Below, piece after piece: positions 8,376-17,563 of a stretch of DNA of 64,000 nucleotides (positions are counted from its first letter, which is position 1; each line of letters starts with the position of its first letter). The position numbers were made by a program, and so were the translations under genes. Under the pieces are notes generated by a model that was not told the origin of the DNA, did not search any database, and was given only the letters and a program-made list of their open reading frames with translations. Source of the stretch: Algoriphagus chordae (lineage in GTDB: Bacteria; Bacteroidota; Bacteroidia; Cytophagales; Cyclobacteriaceae). The stretch spans positions 206,829 to 270,828 of the forward strand of contig NZ_QKZT01000005.1 in NCBI RefSeq assembly GCF_003254055.1, written 5' to 3'.

Positions 8376-8885
8376 ATGATCGAATTCCAAGGAAAATTAG
8401 CTGCATTCGAGTTTAACCACTGGCAATACCATATTCCTATTTCAAAGGAAATATCATCTCAAATGATGGATGATAAGAATCGTAGAGTCTTGATTTGGAT
8501 CAAAGATGAAGGGCCCTTCCATATGGCACTGATGAAAGCCAAAGACTATTGGTACGTCTTGGTCAATCAGGAACTCAGGTCTCGATTCAAGTTGGATGAG
8601 AAACATACTTTCCCAATAAAAATAGATCGTGATCATAGTGAGTATGGCCACGAGATGCCAGAGGAACTCCAAGTCCTGATGGATCAAGATGAAGAAGGTG
8701 CCATGCATTTCAAAAAACTTCCTCCTGGACAACAGCGCATGATGGTCTATACCGTCAACAAAGTCAAAAATCCAGAAAGTAGAATGAAGAAAGCACTTGC
8801 CATTATTCATCATCTCAAACTAGGTAAAGGCAAACTAGACTACAAGCAACTGAACGAACTGATTAAGTATTACAATAAGTTGTAG
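8376..8885 (+). CDS. DUF1905 and YdeI/OmpD-associated domain protein
   Basis: The 169-aa protein has an N-terminal DUF1905-like barrel (about 1-90, WQYHIPISKEI and an RVLIWI strand). A helical YdeI/OmpD-associated segment follows (about 110-155), with the typical LPPGQQRMMVYTVNKVKN and a pattern of spaced basic residues. Members of this family are small cytoplasmic proteins. Some have been linked to resistance to antimicrobial peptides or bacteriocins, but the mechanism is not settled. It stands alone between a terminated operon and pxpA, 63 bp from the latter. Confidence 0.8.
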   Translation: MIEFQGKLAAFEFNHWQYHIPISKEISSQMMDDKNRRVLIWIKDEGPFHMALMKAKDYWYVLVNQELRSRFKLDEKHTFPIKIDRDHSEYGHEMPEELQVLMDQDEEGAMHFKKLPPGQQRMMVYTVNKVKNPESRMKKALAIIHHLKLGKGKLDYKQLNELIKYYNKL

Positions 8886-8948
8886 TAAAAGCTCGATGAC
8901 TTAGATGACATTTTGTATTTTAGAATTTAGTCCATTTTTCCCCTTACA

Positions 8949-9668
8949 ATGAAGCAACTGCCAGAAATAAACTGTGATTTAGGTGAAGGAATCCCAAATG
9001 AACATCAACTCTTTCCTTTGATCGATAGAGCAAGTATAGCTTGTGGTGGGCATTTCGGTGATGAAAACACAATGAACGAAAGCATAGCATTGGCTAAGGA
9101 GTTCAGGAAAAAAATCGGTGCTCATCCCTCCTATCCTGATCAGAAAAACTTCGGTCGCAAAACGATGAAAATCTCTGGCAAAGAGCTAAAGAAGTCCATT
9201 TTGATTCAAATCCTGAAGTTTGAGCAATTGGCAGAAAAAGCTGAAATGTCGATGGATCATATCAAATTCCATGGAGCTTTATATAATGATGTCGCCGCAA
9301 ATCCAGATCTCGCAGACAGCCTCAGTGATTTTATCGCCACCTATTTTCACAATACGCCGATCTTTGCACCTCCACATTCCCAGTTGGAAAAGTTTCTGAC
9401 TGAGAAAGAATTATCCATTAAGATGGAGGTTTTCGGAGACCGAAGATATTTGGACAATTATCAGCTGATGCCCAGATCAGTCTTTGGTTCTCATATGACT
9501 ACTGAACCAGAGATTTCAGCCCATCTCCAAACTTTGCTGGAGCAAGGGTATTTTATCTCAGATTCCGGGAAAAGATTACAATTGAATGCTAATACTATTT
9601 GCTTCCATGGTGACAATCCTGGCATTGGAGATTTTTTGCCTGCTATTAGAAAAAGATTCTGGAAATGA
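8949..9668 (+). CDS. pxpA: 5-oxoprolinase subunit A (LamB/YcsF family)
   Basis: The 239-aa protein carries NCDLGEG at 8-14, SIACGGHFGD, GAHPSYPD and KFHGALYND, the conserved blocks of the YcsF/PxpA TIM-barrel-like family. With PxpB and PxpC it hydrolyses 5-oxoproline (pyroglutamate) to glutamate using ATP, removing a damage product of glutamine and glutathione metabolism. The next gene starts inside its stop codon (4-bp overlap), and pxpC follows the same way, so A-B-C are translationally coupled. Confidence 0.93.
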   Translation: MKQLPEINCDLGEGIPNEHQLFPLIDRASIACGGHFGDENTMNESIALAKEFRKKIGAHPSYPDQKNFGRKTMKISGKELKKSILIQILKFEQLAEKAEMSMDHIKFHGALYNDVAANPDLADSLSDFIATYFHNTPIFAPPHSQLEKFLTEKELSIKMEVFGDRRYLDNYQLMPRSVFGSHMTTEPEISAHLQTLLEQGYFISDSGKRLQLNANTICFHGDNPGIGDFLPAIRKRFWK

Positions 9669-10360
9669 AGCCTATTTTAAAACGAATCTCCCAAGAGATC
9701 TGCGAGTTTGAATGGGAAGCGGCAATCTCGGATGTATTGCTTCAGCATCAATTAAGCTTTAAGGCTAAGCTTCAGGAAGACTTTTCTACAGAGATCTCTG
9801 AGCTTAGGATGGGCTTCAAAACCCTTGCAATACTCCTTTCCAAGCGAGTTGAAACTTCCGAGATTGAAGCTTGGTTAAAAGCCATTAGTTCAGAGCTATC
9901 CCTAAAGGCACTTCCAGCTAGAATTTGGCAAATCCCAGTTTGCTACTCTGACGAAACTGGGCGAGATCTAGAAACATTAGCAAAGCATAAAAACATCAGG
10001 CCAGAAGAACTTATCACCATACATTCACAAACGCTTTATCGACTTCATTTTTTCGGATTTTTACCTGGATTCATGTATTTGAATGGACTGCCAGAAGCAT
10101 TATACGCATCAAGAAAAAGCATTCCTGATCGCTCTGTTCCAGTCGGCTCAATTGCCATCGGCGGCTCACAAACTGGGATTTATCCATCTTCCAGTCCAGG
10201 TGGCTGGCATTTGATCGGGCAGACTCCCCTTGCACTTTTTGATCCTAGCCAAGACAATCCAGTTTTCGCAAGTCCTGGAGAGCGAATAGAATTTCTTCCG
10301 ATCAGCAAGCTAGAATTTGACCGGTTGACTAGGCATCCACATAAGCCAAAATTCAGATGA
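9665..10360 (+). CDS. pxpB: 5-oxoprolinase subunit B
   Basis: The 231-aa product shows the family core GFLPGFMYLNGLPEAL, a PVGSIAIGGSQTGIYP block, and SPGGWHLIGQTP. This is the cyclophilin-like carboxyltransferase subunit C/D fold. The family includes B. subtilis KipI, an inhibitor of the sporulation kinase KinA, but the tight coupling with pxpA and pxpC makes 5-oxoprolinase the sensible call. Overlaps of 4 bp at both ends indicate a single translational unit. Confidence 0.93.
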   Translation: MKPILKRISQEICEFEWEAAISDVLLQHQLSFKAKLQEDFSTEISELRMGFKTLAILLSKRVETSEIEAWLKAISSELSLKALPARIWQIPVCYSDETGRDLETLAKHKNIRPEELITIHSQTLYRLHFFGFLPGFMYLNGLPEALYASRKSIPDRSVPVGSIAIGGSQTGIYPSSSPGGWHLIGQTPLALFDPSQDNPVFASPGERIEFLPISKLEFDRLTRHPHKPKFR

Positions 10361-11217
10361 TTCAAGCAACTGGTTATTTGAAAATAGTGAAAACTGGCCC
10401 AGGCACTTCCATCCAAGATGAAGGACGAACTGGTTTTGCTCAGTATGGAGTTCCACATTCGGGAGCCTTAGATTCTCAATCCTATCGCTGGGTCAATCAT
10501 CTCTTGCGCAATCATATTGATGCTGCTGTATTAGAGATCTGCCAACCTGGATTGAAAATCAAATTTGACTCGGCTACAGAGATTTGCTTCGCTGGAGCAA
10601 AAACAGCTGTTAAGTTAAATGGCCAAGTTATTTCCAGTGCAGGAATTCAAGAAATCCGAGCAAATGATCACTTAGAAATTGGTGCATTTCAGGAAGGATC
10701 TATACTTTATTTGGGAATCAAAAAAGGCTTTCAATCTGAAAAAATCATGAATTCCAGGAGTTGGTACATGGGGGTCACTAGTTCTGATTATGCAAAAAAG
10801 GGAGATCTAATCCCCTATTTCACCAATCACTCACCATCATGCTATACTGCTTCTAAGGTAAAATGGGATTTCGTTTGGGCTCAGGAACGACGCATAAAAG
10901 TATATCCTGGTCCTGAATGGGATTTGCTAAATATGGAAAATAGAGAGCTCATCGAATCTATGGAATTCACTTTCTCTGAGCTCAAAAATAGAATGGCTAT
11001 CCAATTAGCAGAATTACTTCCCAATTCTCTTCCGGAAATGGAAACTGCTCCAGTCTTCCCTGGCACTGTTCAGCTCACCTCTGGGGGTAAATTACTAGTA
11101 CTTATGAAGGACGCACAAGTCACAGGTGGCTATCCTCGCATCCTTCAGCTATCCGAAGAAGCAATTGCTATTTTGGCACAAAAAAATCCTCATCAAAAAT
11201 TCAAATTCCAGTTTTGA
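10357..11217 (+). CDS. pxpC: 5-oxoprolinase subunit C (biotin-dependent carboxyltransferase fold)
   Basis: The 286-aa protein has the PxpC/KipA signature GPGTSIQDEGRTGFAQYGVP near the N-terminus, then SGALDSQSYRWVNHLL, a central VYPGPEWD segment and a C-terminal VTGGYPRILQL. It is slightly shorter than many relatives (about 310 aa or more) but all core blocks are present. It is the last gene of pxpABC; no clear terminator follows in the 150-bp gap before the DUF4301 gene. Confidence 0.92.
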   Translation: MIQATGYLKIVKTGPGTSIQDEGRTGFAQYGVPHSGALDSQSYRWVNHLLRNHIDAAVLEICQPGLKIKFDSATEICFAGAKTAVKLNGQVISSAGIQEIRANDHLEIGAFQEGSILYLGIKKGFQSEKIMNSRSWYMGVTSSDYAKKGDLIPYFTNHSPSCYTASKVKWDFVWAQERRIKVYPGPEWDLLNMENRELIESMEFTFSELKNRMAIQLAELLPNSLPEMETAPVFPGTVQLTSGGKLLVLMKDAQVTGGYPRILQLSEEAIAILAQKNPHQKFKFQF

Positions 11218-11370
11218 GCTAGGCCATGCTGTAGTGCGAGTCACAGGAATGAATAGGCCGTTTATGATAATTTCATCCTGCTGAGCGATCTTTCAAAAAA
11301 AATCCCAGTTCCAGCTTGAGGAAAGCCGCAAAGCCTATTATCTTACACTTTTACATTGACAATAAACCAC

Positions 11371-12882
11371 ATGGACACTCGCTTAAAAGACCAAATTTTG
11401 GAGCAGGGAATGAACCCTGAAACCGTAGCTCAGCAAATTGAACATTTCGAAAACGGCTTTCCTTTTCTAAACATCACCGCTCCCGCTACTCCAGGGGATG
11501 GAATCAAAGTATTGGATGATAAGGACTTGAAACATTTCCTGACTACCTATCCAGCCAAGGCTTCTGAGGTGGAAGTTTTGAAATTTGTCCCTGCCAGCGG
11601 TGCCGCATCTCGAATGTTCAAGGATCTTTTCGCTTTTCTAGAAGGTGATGGAGATATCAGCAAATCAGCTTTTGTTCAGAAATTCATGAACAATATTGAG
11701 AAGTTCGCTTTCTATGAGGATCTGAATAAGGCACTAGGAAGTCAAGAAAGCAGTATCTACCATGCGCTGGACACCAAAGATTATAAGAGCATTTTGGCCG
11801 CTTTGCTTTTGGATGAAGGCCTTGGTTACGGCAACTTGCCCAAGGGGTTGTTGAAATTCCATCGCTATACGGACAATAGAAGAACCCCTGCCTATGAGCA
11901 CCTTATCGAAGGGGTTCAATATGCTATTGGAAAAGGGTCTATAGTGAAAATTCACTTTACTGTTTCGCCTGAGCACAGCGACAAATTCAAAGAGGAAATA
12001 GAAAAGATTCTTCCAGGAATCGAAAAACAATTTGGTGTCAATTTCGATATCAGCTATTCACAGCAGAAGAAATCTACCGATACTATCGCAGTTAATACCA
12101 ACAACACGCCATTTACCGAAGAAGATGGTAGCATCTTATTCCGTCCTGCAGGTCACGGGGCATTGCTGGAAAACTTAAACGATGTCTCAGCGGACCTGAT
12201 CTTTATCAAAAACGTGGATAATGTGGTTCCTGATAGATTGAAAGAGGAAACCAAAAAATATAAAATGGCCATTGGCGGATTGCTTTTGGAGGCTCAGGAA
12301 AAAGTATTTGCTGCTTTGAAGGGATTAGATAAATCCATTGACAAGCATTCTGTAAGCCGGGCAGAAAATGTATTTACGCAGGATATAGGCGGAAAATTAC
12401 CTGAGGATTTTGATTCCAAATCTATCGAAGAACAGGGCGCTTTCCTTAAGGCCAAACTCAATAGACCTATGCGTGTATGCGGAATGGTGAAAAACACAGG
12501 GGAACCAGGCGGTGGACCTTTCTGGGTGAAAGAAGCTGACGGTTCCCAATCGCTACAGATTTTGGAAACTGCCCAGATAGATTTGAACCATCCTGCATCA
12601 CAAGAACATTTCAATGCGGCTACACACTTCAACCCTGTTGATTTGGTCTGTGCAACTAGAAATTATAATGGAGAATCCTTTGACCTACTTGAGTTTCGGG
12701 ATATGATGACAGGTTTTATCACAGAGAAGTCCAAAAGTGGTAAAGATCTTAAGGCGCTGGAATTACCAGGTCTTTGGAATGGTGCTATGGCAGGATGGAA
12801 TACCATCTTCGTGGAAGTGCCACTAATCACCTTCAATCCTGTAAAAACTGTGAATGATCTCTTGAGAGAGGAACACCAGTAG
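11371..12882 (+). CDS. DUF4301 family protein
   Basis: The product of about 503 aa fits the DUF4301 family common in Bacteroidota. It opens with an N-terminal helix (KDQILEQGMNPETVAQQIEH), then FVPASGAASRMFKDL, which resembles a nucleotidyltransferase-like phosphate loop, then HGALLENLND and a C-terminal RVCGMVKNTGEPGGGPFWVK. Function is unknown. I use the ATG at 11371 rather than the in-frame TTG at 11356. It is a single gene with a hairpin shared with the convergent methyltransferase gene downstream. Confidence 0.88.
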   Translation: MDTRLKDQILEQGMNPETVAQQIEHFENGFPFLNITAPATPGDGIKVLDDKDLKHFLTTYPAKASEVEVLKFVPASGAASRMFKDLFAFLEGDGDISKSAFVQKFMNNIEKFAFYEDLNKALGSQESSIYHALDTKDYKSILAALLLDEGLGYGNLPKGLLKFHRYTDNRRTPAYEHLIEGVQYAIGKGSIVKIHFTVSPEHSDKFKEEIEKILPGIEKQFGVNFDISYSQQKKSTDTIAVNTNNTPFTEEDGSILFRPAGHGALLENLNDVSADLIFIKNVDNVVPDRLKEETKKYKMAIGGLLLEAQEKVFAALKGLDKSIDKHSVSRAENVFTQDIGGKLPEDFDSKSIEEQGAFLKAKLNRPMRVCGMVKNTGEPGGGPFWVKEADGSQSLQILETAQIDLNHPASQEHFNAATHFNPVDLVCATRNYNGESFDLLEFRDMMTGFITEKSKSGKDLKALELPGLWNGAMAGWNTIFVEVPLITFNPVKTVNDLLREEHQ

Positions 12883-12890
12883 AAGTTTAA

Positions 12891-12937
12891 AAGCTGAAGT
12901 CAAAAGTTAGAAATTTTCAGACTTCTGACTTCAGCTT
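12891..12937. terminator. Bidirectional hairpin between convergent genes
   Basis: Two arms, 12891-12913 and 12915-12937, pair over roughly 23 bp with a few mismatches (outer arms AAGCTGAAGTCA and TGACTTCAGCTT). It sits exactly between the stops of the DUF4301 and methyltransferase genes. The T-tract is weak; it may also be a mobile palindromic repeat. Confidence 0.6.
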
Positions 12938-12944
12938 TATGAAT

Positions 12945-14108
12945 TTACTCTTCTTTTTTTCCTTCGTACAAATCGTACTTCAGCAAGCGGCAATCAATTG
13001 TACCGTTCCAGAATTCTATCCTCCGATTCGCTTTTAATCCAATCTTTTTGGCTAACTCAAGATTCCCGGTAAAAATGTAGCCCCTATATCCAGCACATTT
13101 CTGTTTGAGGAAGTCTCCCATTCGCTTGTAGGTGATTTCCAATTCATCGTTCTCCCCTAGCCTTTCTCCATATTCTGGATTGAACATGATCACTCCTCGT
13201 GGTTTTTCTGGGATTTCTGTTTCGGCGAAATCACAAACATGAAATTCGATCATATGATCCACTCCTGCCGTGATCGCATTCTCCTGCGCAAAAGAAATTG
13301 CCTGAAGAGAAATATCAGAAGCTATAATCTTCAGATCCGGCAATTCCATGATTTTGCTTTCCAGCTTCTTTTTCTTGGCCAAAAATGCTTGCTCATCATA
13401 ACCCAAAATGTGCTGGAAAGAATAATGATCTCTATATAGTCCCGGGTATCGCTTAGTTGCCATAAGGGCAGCTTCGATGGCCAGAGTCCCCGAACCACAC
13501 ATAGGATTGATAAAAGGCACTCGAGTGTTCCATTCTGTAGCATAAATAGTCGCTGCAGCCAGCGCTTCCATCATTGGAGCTTTTCCTGGGATCTTGCGGT
13601 AACCATGTTTAGCGAGTGTATCACCAGAAGTATTGATATAAACAATGCACTGGGTTTCTTTCCAGTACACCTGAAAAACCAAGCCATTGAAATCCGAGCC
13701 AGAATCAGGTCTTCTTCCTTTCAACTCGCGAAAACGATCGACAATAGCATCTTTGACTTTCACATTGACAATCAGCGGAGTAGTGATACTTTCATTTTCT
13801 GCTACGGAATTGACAGAGAAATAACCATCCACATCTAAGTAATCTTCCCAAGGGATAGCTTTGAATCTGCGGTAGATATCGTCTGCATTTCTGAGGTAGA
13901 AAGATTTGATTTCATACAAAACCTGTGAGGCAGTGCGTAGGTAGAGATTAAGATCCATGCATTCTTCCATGGTTGCTCTTAATTCTATCCCAGTCCTCGT
14001 GACTGCTTCCGGCACATATCCGAGTTCTCGAACTTCCTTTTCCAAGTAAGAAACCGAGCGATCCTTACAGGTTATAAAAACTTTTCCTTTGAGGTTGAAA
14101 TCAAGCAT
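12945..14108 (-). CDS. THUMP-domain class I rRNA methyltransferase (RlmL-like)
   Basis: The protein of about 387 aa has an N-terminal ferredoxin-like/THUMP region (about 1-155) and a Rossmann-type methyltransferase domain with FINPMCGSGTLAIEAAL as the SAM-binding motif and FNPEYGERL as the catalytic NPxY motif. It resembles the N-terminal half of RlmKL, which makes m2G2445 in 23S rRNA; the RlmK half is absent, as in many non-enteric bacteria. The usual motif is NPPYG; here the second proline is E. I use the ATG at 14108 because the longer frame starts at a GTG at 14132. Confidence 0.88.
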   Translation of the reverse strand: MLDFNLKGKVFITCKDRSVSYLEKEVRELGYVPEAVTRTGIELRATMEECMDLNLYLRTASQVLYEIKSFYLRNADDIYRRFKAIPWEDYLDVDGYFSVNSVAENESITTPLIVNVKVKDAIVDRFRELKGRRPDSGSDFNGLVFQVYWKETQCIVYINTSGDTLAKHGYRKIPGKAPMMEALAAATIYATEWNTRVPFINPMCGSGTLAIEAALMATKRYPGLYRDHYSFQHILGYDEQAFLAKKKKLESKIMELPDLKIIASDISLQAISFAQENAITAGVDHMIEFHVCDFAETEIPEKPRGVIMFNPEYGERLGENDELEITYKRMGDFLKQKCAGYRGYIFTGNLELAKKIGLKANRRIEFWNGTIDCRLLKYDLYEGKKEE

Positions 14109-14211
14109 GCGCAAAAGTAATAAATCGAGCACTACATAAAGTCATTCGAAGAAATGAATATTCTTAGCACGTTTCGGACAGCTTAAATCATCTCTATTTC
14201 TGCACGAAACT

Positions 14212-14225
14212 CGCAAACGATTGCG
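14212..14225. promoter_or_regulatory. LacI-family operator, site 1
   Basis: CGCAAACGATTGCG is a near-perfect palindrome with the central CG typical of LacI-family operators. It lies 75 bp before the DUF1080 gene and matches three other sites in the window. Confidence 0.75.
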
Positions 14226-14300
14226 TAACTTAACCTGATTGAGTTTGCTGCACTGCTACTAAATCTTGAATTTTATATGGAACAATAATACCTCATCACT

Positions 14301-15683
14301 ATGAAATACACCCGTAATCTAATCGCGGTAATAATCACCTCTCTCGTCTTCGCTGGCTGCACTAGTGCTCAAAAAGCTGAGGATGGATGGACTAATCTAT
14401 TCAATGGTAAGGATCTCAGCGGATGGAAGCCCGTAGCTGGCACAGCCACATTTGAAGTGGTGGACGGAGTGATCCAAGGAACATCTGTCGCCGGATCGCC
14501 CAACACTTTCCTAATTACCGAAGAAACTTATGGTGATTTCATCTTAGAACTTGATTTGAAGATAGAACACCTTTCAAGCAATTCTGGTGTAATGGCAAGA
14601 GGTCAGTTTGATCCTGCTGCTAGAGATGGCAAGGGCTTAGTCTTTGGCTACCAAATCGAAGCTGACCCATCCGACAGAGCATGGTCTGGAGGAGTTTATG
14701 ATGAAGCAAGAAGAGGATGGTTATATCCACTTGATCTTAACCCAGCTGCCAAAACGGCTTTCAAAATGGGCGAATTCAACCACTACAGAATCGAAGCAAT
14801 AGGTAATGAAATCAAAACCTGGGTGAATGGTCAGGAAGTAGCTTATGTAGTTGACGATATGGACAAAACTGGCTTTATCGGACTTCAAGTTCATGGGATA
14901 CGAGATGCAAAGGATGCTGGAAGAAAGACTTCATTTAAAAATGTGAAAATCCAGACTGAAAACCTTGAACCAAAAGCATTTAACACAGATATTTTTGTAG
15001 TAAACAATAGCCTAAATTCACTCACCGCTTATGAGAAAAACAATGGATGGAAGCTGCTTTTCAACGGTCAAAATTCAGATGGATGGAAAGGTGCATACAA
15101 GGAAAATTTCCCTGAATCAGGTTGGTCTATCAATGATGGAATTTTGACAATAGCTGCTACAGACGGAAGTGAGTCGACCAATGCTGGTGATATCGTTACC
15201 ACAGAACAATTTTCAGCATTTGACTTGGCATTCGAATTTAGATTGACAGAAGGAGCAAATTCTGGCGTGAAGTATTTTGTGACATTGTCTGAGGGAAATA
15301 AAGGCTCTGCAATTGGTCTAGAATTCCAAGTGCTAGATGACGCCAATCATCCTGATGCCAAAATGGGCAGAGATGGCAACCGTACCATGGCTTCTCTTTA
15401 CGACCTAATCAAAGCAAACAAGCAAGGCAGATTCATCAAACCTGTGGGAGAATGGAACAAAGGACGTGTAGTAGTAACTCCAGACAATAATGTAGCGCAT
15501 TACCTTAATGGAGTGAAAGTAGTAGAATACGAAAGAGGCTCAAAGGAATTCCGAGACTTGGTCGCAATCAGTAAGTATGCGAAATGGGACAACTTTGGCG
15601 AAGCTAAGGAAGGACATATTCTCCTTCAAGACCACGGCGATGAGGTGAGTTTCAAAAATATCAAAATCAAGTCGTTAAAATAA
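14301..15683 (+). CDS. Lipoprotein with two DUF1080 (3-keto-disaccharide hydrolase-like) domains
   Basis: A lipobox ends at C20 (LVFAGC), so the 460-aa protein is probably a lipoprotein. Two DUF1080/concanavalin-like domains follow. The first (about 27-210) begins GWTNLFNGKDLSGWK, and the second (about 245-459) begins NGWKLLFNGQNSDGWK. Some DUF1080 proteins cleave 3-keto-glycosides produced by Gfo/Idh/MocA-type dehydrogenases, and such an oxidoreductase is encoded 24 bp downstream. A LacI-type operator upstream places it in the putative glucuronate regulon. Substrate is not shown by the sequence. Confidence 0.88.
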   Translation: MKYTRNLIAVIITSLVFAGCTSAQKAEDGWTNLFNGKDLSGWKPVAGTATFEVVDGVIQGTSVAGSPNTFLITEETYGDFILELDLKIEHLSSNSGVMARGQFDPAARDGKGLVFGYQIEADPSDRAWSGGVYDEARRGWLYPLDLNPAAKTAFKMGEFNHYRIEAIGNEIKTWVNGQEVAYVVDDMDKTGFIGLQVHGIRDAKDAGRKTSFKNVKIQTENLEPKAFNTDIFVVNNSLNSLTAYEKNNGWKLLFNGQNSDGWKGAYKENFPESGWSINDGILTIAATDGSESTNAGDIVTTEQFSAFDLAFEFRLTEGANSGVKYFVTLSEGNKGSAIGLEFQVLDDANHPDAKMGRDGNRTMASLYDLIKANKQGRFIKPVGEWNKGRVVVTPDNNVAHYLNGVKVVEYERGSKEFRDLVAISKYAKWDNFGEAKEGHILLQDHGDEVSFKNIKIKSLK

Positions 15684-15707
15684 ATACCCAAAATCAATCA
15701 TAAACAG

Positions 15708-17054
15708 ATGAACAACAACAGAAGAGACTTTATCAAAAAATCTACTGCTGCGACTCTCGGCTTGACAGCTTTGGGTTCTGCCGCTTTCTCGGCAAAATCC
15801 TATGGTAGAATTATAGGTGCTAATGAACGCTTGAATGTTGCCATTGCAGGACTAGGAAGACGTTTAGGAGCCTATTATGAGCCGATCGGCTTGAAATCCA
15901 GCAATGTAAACCTGATGTATCTCTGCGATGCAATGGAATCTCAGATGCCAAAAGCTGCTAAGAATTTTGCGAAGCATATAGACTATGCTCCCAAACTAGA
16001 GCAGAATGTCATGAAAGTGATGGATGACAAGGAAGTGGACTGCATGATCATCGCTACACCTGACCACTGGCATGCTCCAGGAACCTGGTTGGCTTTGGAA
16101 AGAGGCAAACACGTCTATGTAGAGAAACCATGCTCCCACAATCCTCATGAAGGCGAATTGTTGATTGCTTTGCAAAAAAAGTATGACAAAGTCGTACAAA
16201 TGGGAAATCAGCAGCGCTCCGCTCCTGAAAGTCGTGAAATCATAGCTGCTATTCATAATGGTGAGATCGGCAAAGCTTATATGGCAAAAGCCTTTTATAA
16301 TAATAACCGTGGTGCAGTTCCTAATCCCGTAGCAGCTCCTGCCCCTGCAGGACTGGACTGGGACATGTTCCAAGGGCCAGCGCCAAGAAAAGCCTATACC
16401 CATGATACTTGGGATTACAACTGGCACTGGTATGGTTGGGAATATGGAACAGCCGAAACTGGCAATAATGCAACTCACGAACTAGATGTCGCTCGTTGGG
16501 CACTTCAAGTAGACTATCCGTCTGAGGTGCTAGTTACTGCAGATAAGAGACACTTTGCCGATGATGGCTGGGAAATGTATGATACTATGGACGCCACATT
16601 CAAGTTTGGTAATGGCTCCGTGATTCAATGGGACGGAAAAAGTAGAAATAACTACAAAACCTATGGTTCTGATCGCGGAACGATCATCTATGGCACAGAA
16701 GGTTCTGTCTATGTAGATCGTGGTGGGTATAAGCAATTTGACATAAGAGGAAAGGAAGTCAAAAACAGTAAATCTTCAAGTAATGAAGCTGGCACTGCCC
16801 TTGGTGGTGGTGGTGATATGAGTACTACACACATCGTCAATTTCTTCAATGCTATTCGAGGCTTGGAAAAGCAAAACTCAAATATCGAGGAAGGTGCAGT
16901 GAGTACGCTACTTTGTCACCTTGCCAACATCAGCTATAGAACTGGTGAAAACCTGACCTGCGATCCTAGCAATGGGCATATCAAGAACTCCAAGAAGGCT
17001 TCTGCACTTTGGACAAGATCTTATGAAAAAGGTTGGGAGCCTCCTAAGGTCTAA
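15708..17054 (+). CDS. Tat-exported Gfo/Idh/MocA family oxidoreductase
   Basis: The N-terminus NNNRRDFIKKSTAATLG is a twin-arginine signal. A Rossmann nucleotide-binding segment follows (VAIAGLGRRLG, about 44-54), then TPDHWHAPGTW and the family EKP motif at 139-141. The 448-aa length and the WDYNWHWYGWEYGTAETGNN region match the periplasmic GFO/IDH/MocA proteins of Bacteroidota. Such enzymes hold NAD tightly and oxidise or isomerise sugars. Pairing with a DUF1080 protein suggests 3-keto sugar chemistry in the periplasm. It is the last gene before a terminator. Confidence 0.9.
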   Translation: MNNNRRDFIKKSTAATLGLTALGSAAFSAKSYGRIIGANERLNVAIAGLGRRLGAYYEPIGLKSSNVNLMYLCDAMESQMPKAAKNFAKHIDYAPKLEQNVMKVMDDKEVDCMIIATPDHWHAPGTWLALERGKHVYVEKPCSHNPHEGELLIALQKKYDKVVQMGNQQRSAPESREIIAAIHNGEIGKAYMAKAFYNNNRGAVPNPVAAPAPAGLDWDMFQGPAPRKAYTHDTWDYNWHWYGWEYGTAETGNNATHELDVARWALQVDYPSEVLVTADKRHFADDGWEMYDTMDATFKFGNGSVIQWDGKSRNNYKTYGSDRGTIIYGTEGSVYVDRGGYKQFDIRGKEVKNSKSSSNEAGTALGGGGDMSTTHIVNFFNAIRGLEKQNSNIEEGAVSTLLCHLANISYRTGENLTCDPSNGHIKNSKKASALWTRSYEKGWEPPKV

Positions 17055-17133
17055 GGGCTTCATTAAATAATTTATAAATCTATATAAGCATTCGTCTTAA
17101 ATTTTATATAACTGTTATAAATAGTAAAATAAC

Positions 17134-17168
17134 AGAATAGACCGGCATATGCTGGTCTATTCTATTTT
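17134..17168 (+). terminator. Terminator after the DUF1080-oxidoreductase pair
   Basis: A 10-bp stem AGAATAGACC/GGTCTATTCT (17134-17143 and 17154-17163) with a further inner palindrome is followed by ATTTT. It is near-symmetrical and lies 80 bp past the stop. The rest of the 509-bp gap holds operator site 2 and the susC promoter region. Confidence 0.85.
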
Positions 17169-17405
17169 AGGTCATATACCCTATATTTTCGAGCTTACAT
17201 ATACGGTTCCCAATAGTTTTTTAAGATTTTCTAAAAATAAATTGTGGACTACCGATTACTTTTTACTTGATAATTCAAGAAACTTTTCAGGAATTTTAGT
17301 AGGAATGAAAGCAAATTTGAGCAAATAAAAACCCACTAAAACACCGCTTAAATACCAATCAAGGCATATTATCACCAAATAACTTATAATCTAACCGCTC
17401 AACTG

Positions 17406-17419
17406 CGCAATCGATTTCG
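17406..17419. promoter_or_regulatory. LacI-family operator, site 2
   Basis: CGCAATCGATTTCG shares the AAWCGATT core with the other three sites. It lies 144 bp before the first susC start. Confidence 0.65.
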
Positions 17420-17491
17420 TAAATTAGATTTCAATATGCTTTCGAAATATTATCTATTGTTATACCTTAATGCACGGTAATATATTCTGAA

Positions 17492-17513
17492 TTGCGCTTA
17501 TACATTTGCGCAA
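17492..17513. promoter_or_regulatory. Inverted repeat overlapping a -7 box before susC-1
   Basis: TTGCGC (17492-17497) and GCGCAA (17508-17513) form an inverted repeat with a 10-nt spacer. TACATTTG (17501-17508), a match to the -7 consensus TAnnTTTG, lies inside it. The start codon is 55 bp further on. This could be a second control site or a 5'-leader stem. Confidence 0.4.
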
Positions 17514-17563
17514 GGTTTTGAATATCATTCCCAAAACAAATTTTATTAACAAAACCCAAAATT

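Noticed and set aside
9665..11217. KipI/KipA sporulation kinase inhibitor pair
   Set aside because: The organism type does not form spores, and coupling with pxpA supports 5-oxoprolinase subunits instead.
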